From Lachnospiraceae oral taxon 107 str. F0167 (GTDB lineage: Bacteria; Bacillota; Clostridia; Lachnospirales; Lachnospiraceae), in contig GL890584.1 in the NCBI GenBank assembly GCA_000209465.1, positions 186,001-250,000 of the forward strand: DNA of 64,000 nt, read 5' to 3'. How positions within the stretch are numbered: position 1 is the first letter of the stretch; each line of letters begins with the position of its first letter. The notes under the pieces are model-generated. The model made no database searches. It saw only the letters and a program-made list of their open reading frames with translations, and was not told the origin of the DNA. Shown piece by piece: positions 60,642 to 64,000 of the stretch. The position numbers were made by a program, and so were the translations under genes.

Positions 60642-62248
60642 TACTCTGCCGGATGAAGGTTCGGATCAAATGCAGGTCCAAGGCTCATATCAGGTGCCTG
60701 TGTATTATCAGCCGGCGGATCCTGTGTAGCTCCCGAATTGTCCTCCAATGGTGCTTCCGGAGTCTCTGCAGGAGGTGGCGGCGGTGCATCCTGTCTTGTA
60801 CCTCTGATATAGATATCATTAGCCATTCTGTAGGTATCGCTTGAAACAAGTTCTCTGCTTATTTCCACACCGTTTTCCTTTGTAACCTTCCAAAGTTTTG
60901 ACACTCTGCCCTTATGTCCGTCTGATTCCTTATGATAATATCCGACCGCTCTTGAAGCATCATCCACATAGGTCTTTCCCTTTGGAGTTTCATTTAGTAC
61001 CTCTGAAACAAATTCTATAGTTCTGTTTGAAGGTCTGTCTTCCTTACCCCAAATGGTAAATGTGACATTTCTTCCCGATGTAACAGCTTCTACATATATA
61101 GGAGTACTCCTGTTATTGGTCACCTTAATATCCTTATAATCACCCGCTATTGCCGCATCACCGCTTGGCTGTACATAGTTTACTATCATGGAGTGATTTT
61201 TTCTTTCCGTGATTTCAACTTCCGCTCTGAGTGCAGCCTGATACAATGTAGTAGCTATCTGGCAAGCACCTCCGCCCACACTGTCAACAACCAATCCGTT
61301 TTCATATGCTTTCGCCATCTTATAACCGTTGTTTATGGTAAAGGGATGCATTCTCTCATATCCTGAGATGGTCTCTCCCGGCATCAACAATACACCGTTC
61401 ATCTTCTCTGTTCCGACCGCAATATTTGTAGCTCTGTCAGATGATGATGATGAATAGTTTGTGGTAAATGTTCCTAAAATATCCTGTATATCTTTTAAAT
61501 CCTCGGCTTTAACGGTTGCAGCCTGCTTTGTCACCTCGGCATGTATAGTCTCTTCGCCATCCTTTAATATAGCCTCCTTCAGTTTTGCAACTGTTGATTC
61601 GGTGTCAATCGCATAACCGTCACTTTCAGGAGTTATCTCAAAAGCATTGTTTACTCTTTTTATACTTGCATTAACCGGCGCACTCGGATTTTTGGAGTTT
61701 GCCTTATTAAAAAATGCCTTTAAGGCTTCATCATTAAAAACTATATTCGGAGTTATGCTTTCAGGATTTTCAACCAGTGCATTACTCTTTGAAAATCTCT
61801 CAATCATATTTCCCGAAGAATACTTTTGAGCCTCTGATAATATATATTCAATATTCTCTATGCTTACACCAAGCTCTGAATAAGCGCCCTCTATCTGTTC
61901 GCCATTCACCTCTAAAATAAACGTCTTATTATTTATCCTATCCTGAAGATTTGCAAGTGCATTATTTAAGGTCTCCATAGTTCTTACACCGTCAATACCT
62001 ATTACACTAAAACCTTCCGGTAATCTTCTTTCAGCCTTTATCCCGTCTTGTTCGGGATTATTTGCCTCTTCCCCCTGTGCATCACTGCCTGTAGACATAG
62101 TCTCATTTTCCGGACTCTGTACTTCCGGATTTACTTCTGTCTGCGCTGCATTAATATCAAATCTTCCTACACTCGTACTTATGCCAAGTCCTGCAATTGC
62201 CATAAATATGGCTACAGCTACGGCTATATTTCCTATATTCTTATTCAA
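60641..62248 (-). CDS. VanW family protein with peptidoglycan-binding-like repeats
   Basis: The 535-residue protein has a signal anchor (about 6-26), an acidic linker (35-75), two YoaR-like putative peptidoglycan-binding domains (about 80-165 and 165-255), and the VanW domain (about 275-400) with ATNIAVGTEKMNGVLLMPGE, HPFTINNGYKMAKAYENG and VGGGACQIATTLYQAALRAE. It ends with a beta domain and a Pro/Ala/Glu-rich tail (PPPPPAETPEAP). It is likely a cell-surface protein; VanW itself belongs to vancomycin-resistance operons but family members are widespread and their role is unknown. Start is TTG with AGAGGG before it. Confidence 0.88.
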   Translation of the reverse strand: MNKNIGNIAVAVAIFMAIAGLGISTSVGRFDINAAQTEVNPEVQSPENETMSTGSDAQGEEANNPEQDGIKAERRLPEGFSVIGIDGVRTMETLNNALANLQDRINNKTFILEVNGEQIEGAYSELGVSIENIEYILSEAQKYSSGNMIERFSKSNALVENPESITPNIVFNDEALKAFFNKANSKNPSAPVNASIKRVNNAFEITPESDGYAIDTESTVAKLKEAILKDGEETIHAEVTKQAATVKAEDLKDIQDILGTFTTNYSSSSSDRATNIAVGTEKMNGVLLMPGETISGYERMHPFTINNGYKMAKAYENGLVVDSVGGGACQIATTLYQAALRAEVEITERKNHSMIVNYVQPSGDAAIAGDYKDIKVTNNRSTPIYVEAVTSGRNVTFTIWGKEDRPSNRTIEFVSEVLNETPKGKTYVDDASRAVGYYHKESDGHKGRVSKLWKVTKENGVEISRELVSSDTYRMANDIYIRGTRQDAPPPPPAETPEAPLEDNSGATQDPPADNTQAPDMSLGPAFDPNLHPAE

Positions 62249-62304
62249 CTTTCCCTCTGTCCTCTCTATAATACCCTATAAATACACTAGCTGCTCTGAT
62301 ATTT

Positions 62305-62403
62305 TTAAATCAATGCCGATACTACTACAGGTACTACCATAGCTAAGACTAAAATTGTAACTATAACTATTGAAATTATCTGTCTTTTTTTCTTGTTATC
62401 CAT
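62305..62403 (-). CDS. 32-residue single-helix membrane miniprotein
   Basis: A start ATG (62401-62403) with AGAGG nine bases upstream opens a 32-codon frame: a basic start MDNKKKRQ, then one hydrophobic helix (IISIVIVTILVLAMVVPVVVSALI in two stretches) and a TAA stop. The plan, basic tip plus one helix, resembles Prli42, the 31-residue stressosome-associated membrane miniprotein of Firmicutes; the match is only in size and layout. It lies 56 bases before the VanW gene and 81 bases after the exonuclease gene, and candidate promoter elements TTGAAA/TTTATC precede it. Confidence 0.6.
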   Translation of the reverse strand: MDNKKKRQIISIVIVTILVLAMVVPVVVSALI

Positions 62404-62484
62404 ATAAACCTCTTTTCTATAAAAGATAAACTATAATAGTGAAACTTTTTCAATCCACAGAAAGTAGATTGTAATACTTACGCT

Positions 62485-63192
62485 TTATAAAGCAAAACCC
62501 TTACTTCCGGACTTGATTTTATCCATCATTCTTTTAGCTTCAGATTCTGAAAGCAAATCAATATTTACCTTGTAACCAATTCTATGACAATTTAATAATT
62601 TCTGCAAGTCCTCTTTTGTTCTTTTTCTGATAGGAATAAATTTTTTCAACTTTACTTCCATATGTTCAGGACTGAAATTAAAATCAGGGAAATTCTCCAT
62701 AATCTTTTGAAACAAAAGATGAGTATAATACGCATCCGAAAATGCTCTGTGCGGATTTTTTCTCTCTATTCCAAAGTACCTGCATGCATCCGTCAGATTT
62801 TTCTTTATATCCGCCGGCAGTATCTTCTTGCATAATTTATATGTATCCAACCCTTTTTTATCAAAGACCAGCCCTGCCCTACTTGCCTCCCTTTTTATAA
62901 AGCTGTAGTCAAAAACCGTATTATGTCCAAGCAGATCATAATCCTCACAAAATTCGACTATATGCCCTATTACCTCATTTATACTTTCAGCATTATAAAG
63001 TTCTCTCTTCTTTATACCTGTGAGCCTCAGTATCTCTTCATTTATCTCTATCTCCGGGTTTATAAGACAGGAAAAGGTATCCGTTATATGCGAATCTTTT
63101 ATTTTTAAAAGTCCAACCTCTATTATCTTATCACTTCTTAGCTTTATACCGCTTGTTTCAAGGTCAATTGCAATATAATTTAAAGTACTCAT
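62485..63192 (-). CDS. DnaQ-like 3'-5' exonuclease
   Basis: The 235-residue protein has the DEDD exonuclease fold: YIAIDLETSG (first Asp and Glu), LLGHNTVFDYSFIKRE (second Asp) and HRAFSDAYYTHLLF (His and last Asp), that is the DEDDh type. Residues after about 175 form a small extra domain, FIPIRKRTKEDLQKLLNCHRIGYKVNIDLLSESEAKRMMDKI, seen in some clostridial exonucleases. It may proofread DNA or act on RNA. It overlaps nth by four bases, so DNA repair is a fair guess. Confidence 0.88.
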   Translation of the reverse strand: MSTLNYIAIDLETSGIKLRSDKIIEVGLLKIKDSHITDTFSCLINPEIEINEEILRLTGIKKRELYNAESINEVIGHIVEFCEDYDLLGHNTVFDYSFIKREASRAGLVFDKKGLDTYKLCKKILPADIKKNLTDACRYFGIERKNPHRAFSDAYYTHLLFQKIMENFPDFNFSPEHMEVKLKKFIPIRKRTKEDLQKLLNCHRIGYKVNIDLLSESEAKRMMDKIKSGSKGFAL

Positions 63193-63818
63193 ACTTTAGC
63201 ACTTGGGCAATCCTCTCTCAAAAAACAAATATCACATTTTTCTCTTCTTGCAATACATATAGTTCTGCCAAGAGTTATCAAATCTGTATTCCATACTATC
63301 CAATGATCCTTCGGCAATATCTCCATGAGTTCAAATTCTATCTTTACCGGATCATCGCTCTGCGTAAATCCCAGCTTTTTTGTAATTCTCTTTACATGTG
63401 TATCCACCACTATACTGGGCATATCAAATATATTGCCCCTGATAACATTTGCAGTCTTTCTTCCGACTCCCGGAAGTGTCAAAAGATCCTTTAGTTCACT
63501 TGGAACCTCACCTCCAAAGTCCGATAAAAGCTTCCTTGCACAGGCTATCAGATTCTTTGCCTTATTGTGATAAAAACCTATGGAATGTATATCCTTCTCC
63601 ATTTCCTCAAGTTTTGCGGAGGCAAATTTTTCCAGACTGTCATATTTTTTATACAGATCCCTTGTAACCATATTTACTCTGGCATCCGTACATTGTGCAC
63701 TCAGTATGGTGGCAAATAAAAGCTGCCATGGAGTATTATACTCCAAATATATAATTTTTTCTGTACCATATGTTTCATCAAGTTTAGCTAATATTCTTTC
63801 AAGTCTTTTATCCGTCAT
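63189..63818 (-). CDS. nth: Endonuclease III (DNA glycosylase/AP lyase)
   Basis: Nth removes oxidised pyrimidines from DNA. The 209-residue protein has the helix-hairpin-helix LPGVGRKTANVI with catalytic Lys121, the catalytic Asp139 (VDTHVKR) and a [4Fe-4S] loop with Cys188, Cys195, Cys198 and Cys204 (C-x6-C-x2-C-x5-C). It overlaps both neighbours by a few bases (ATGA). Confidence 0.97.
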   Translation of the reverse strand: MTDKRLERILAKLDETYGTEKIIYLEYNTPWQLLFATILSAQCTDARVNMVTRDLYKKYDSLEKFASAKLEEMEKDIHSIGFYHNKAKNLIACARKLLSDFGGEVPSELKDLLTLPGVGRKTANVIRGNIFDMPSIVVDTHVKRITKKLGFTQSDDPVKIEFELMEILPKDHWIVWNTDLITLGRTICIARREKCDICFLREDCPSAKV

Positions 63819-64000
63819 ACAATTATCTCTATTTTTCTTCCGCTTGGCTGATATTCATAATATCTTACACCTGCCGCATTTAACATTCTCTTACTTGCTC
63901 TTACCGAGGGACTGCTTGCATATTTGTCATCCTCATATATTATTGTTTTTATTCCCGCCTGTATAATAGCCTTTGCACATTCATTGCAGGGAAAGAGAGT
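63815..64000 (-). CDS. Deoxycytidylate deaminase (ComEB-like), C-terminal part
   Basis: The last 61 codons of a gene that enters from beyond the window. The frame reads LFPCNECAKAIIQAGIKTIIYEDDKY...AGVRYYEYQP, where PCxxC supplies two zinc ligands of the cytidine/dCMP deaminase fold and AKAIIQAGI is typical of dCMP deaminases. It would turn dCMP into dUMP for thymidylate synthesis. The stop overlaps the nth start (ATGA). Confidence 0.85.
   Translation of the reverse strand, partial: TLFPCNECAKAIIQAGIKTIIYEDDKYASSPSVRASKRMLNAAGVRYYEYQPSGRKIEIIV

Noticed and set aside
60641-62248. Vancomycin-resistance role for the VanW-family gene
   Set aside because: No vanH, vanA, vanX or vanRS genes are near; the VanW domain is common in sensitive Firmicutes.

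Overview
The window reads as a chromosomal segment of a low-GC, Gram-positive anaerobe of the Clostridia, most likely Lachnospiraceae. The basis is the gene order (rimP-nusA-ylxR-ylxQ-infB-rbfA-nrnA-truB-ribF; a dcw cell-division cluster; pncB-nudC), the CGAAC-N4-GTTYG SOS boxes at lexA, a tmRNA tag ending LAYAA, strong AGGAGG-type ribosome sites and small families typical of this group (DUF1292, DUF3021, DUF4234, DUF2752, VanW). No prophage, insertion sequence or CRISPR array is visible. Most genes lie on the minus strand.

Layout. 1-2.1 kb: a decayed duplicate of a flavin-binding (PNPOx-like) gene, an orphan amino-acid-binding lipoprotein, the intact PNPOx-like gene and a tRNA-Ser(CGA). 2.1-8 kb: a membrane protein and mnmA; a three-gene cluster carrying four copies of an unrecognised domain; a divergent cysteine desulfurase. 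8-12.9 kb: a methionine/folate operon (separate MetH-activation protein, MetH without its own activation domain, homocysteine methyltransferase-MTHFR fusion). 13-14.6 kb: tmRNA, lexA, rplS. 14.6-16.6 kb: a LytTR regulator with its DUF3021 membrane partner, then DUF4234 and DUF2752 membrane proteins. 16.6-19.9 kb: NAD salvage (pncB-nudC), a dispersed repeat and a C39-like peptidase. 20-28.7 kb: the translation/transcription operon behind an attenuator-like hairpin. 28.8-34.6 kb: an orphan VapB antitoxin with only the tail of vapC, then an ABC-2 exporter flanked by two zinc-ribbon membrane proteins, one with a YARHG domain. 34.7-42.6 kb: MetQ, then coaBC-prfC-pepV-metN-metI as one operon, and divergent coaX. 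42.7-52.1 kb: dcw cluster from rsmH to ftsZ, with ftsQ split by a frameshift at an 8-base homopolymer. 52.2-64 kb: a second copy of the dispersed repeat, argF, an RNA methyltransferase, nadE, an HD hydrolase, and a run of overlapping genes (dCMP deaminase, nth, exonuclease, miniprotein, VanW, AIR-synthase-like fragment, Lrp, aminotransferase, trmL).

How genes work together. Sulfur and one-carbon metabolism recurs: cysteine desulfurase supplies sulfur to MnmA; the MTHFR fusion, MetH and its activation protein make methionine; MetNIQ imports it. coaX and coaBC, sharing overlapping divergent promoters, carry out the first steps of CoA synthesis. pncB, nadE and nudC cover NAD salvage, amidation and pyrophosphatase cleavage.

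Best leads for something undescribed are the four-unit unknown-domain cluster (4605-6612), the zinc-ribbon/ABC-2/YARHG operon (29109-34574), the structured dispersed repeat (19082-19308 and 52250-52424), the frameshifted ftsQ, the vapC deletion scar and a 32-residue membrane miniprotein (62305-62403).
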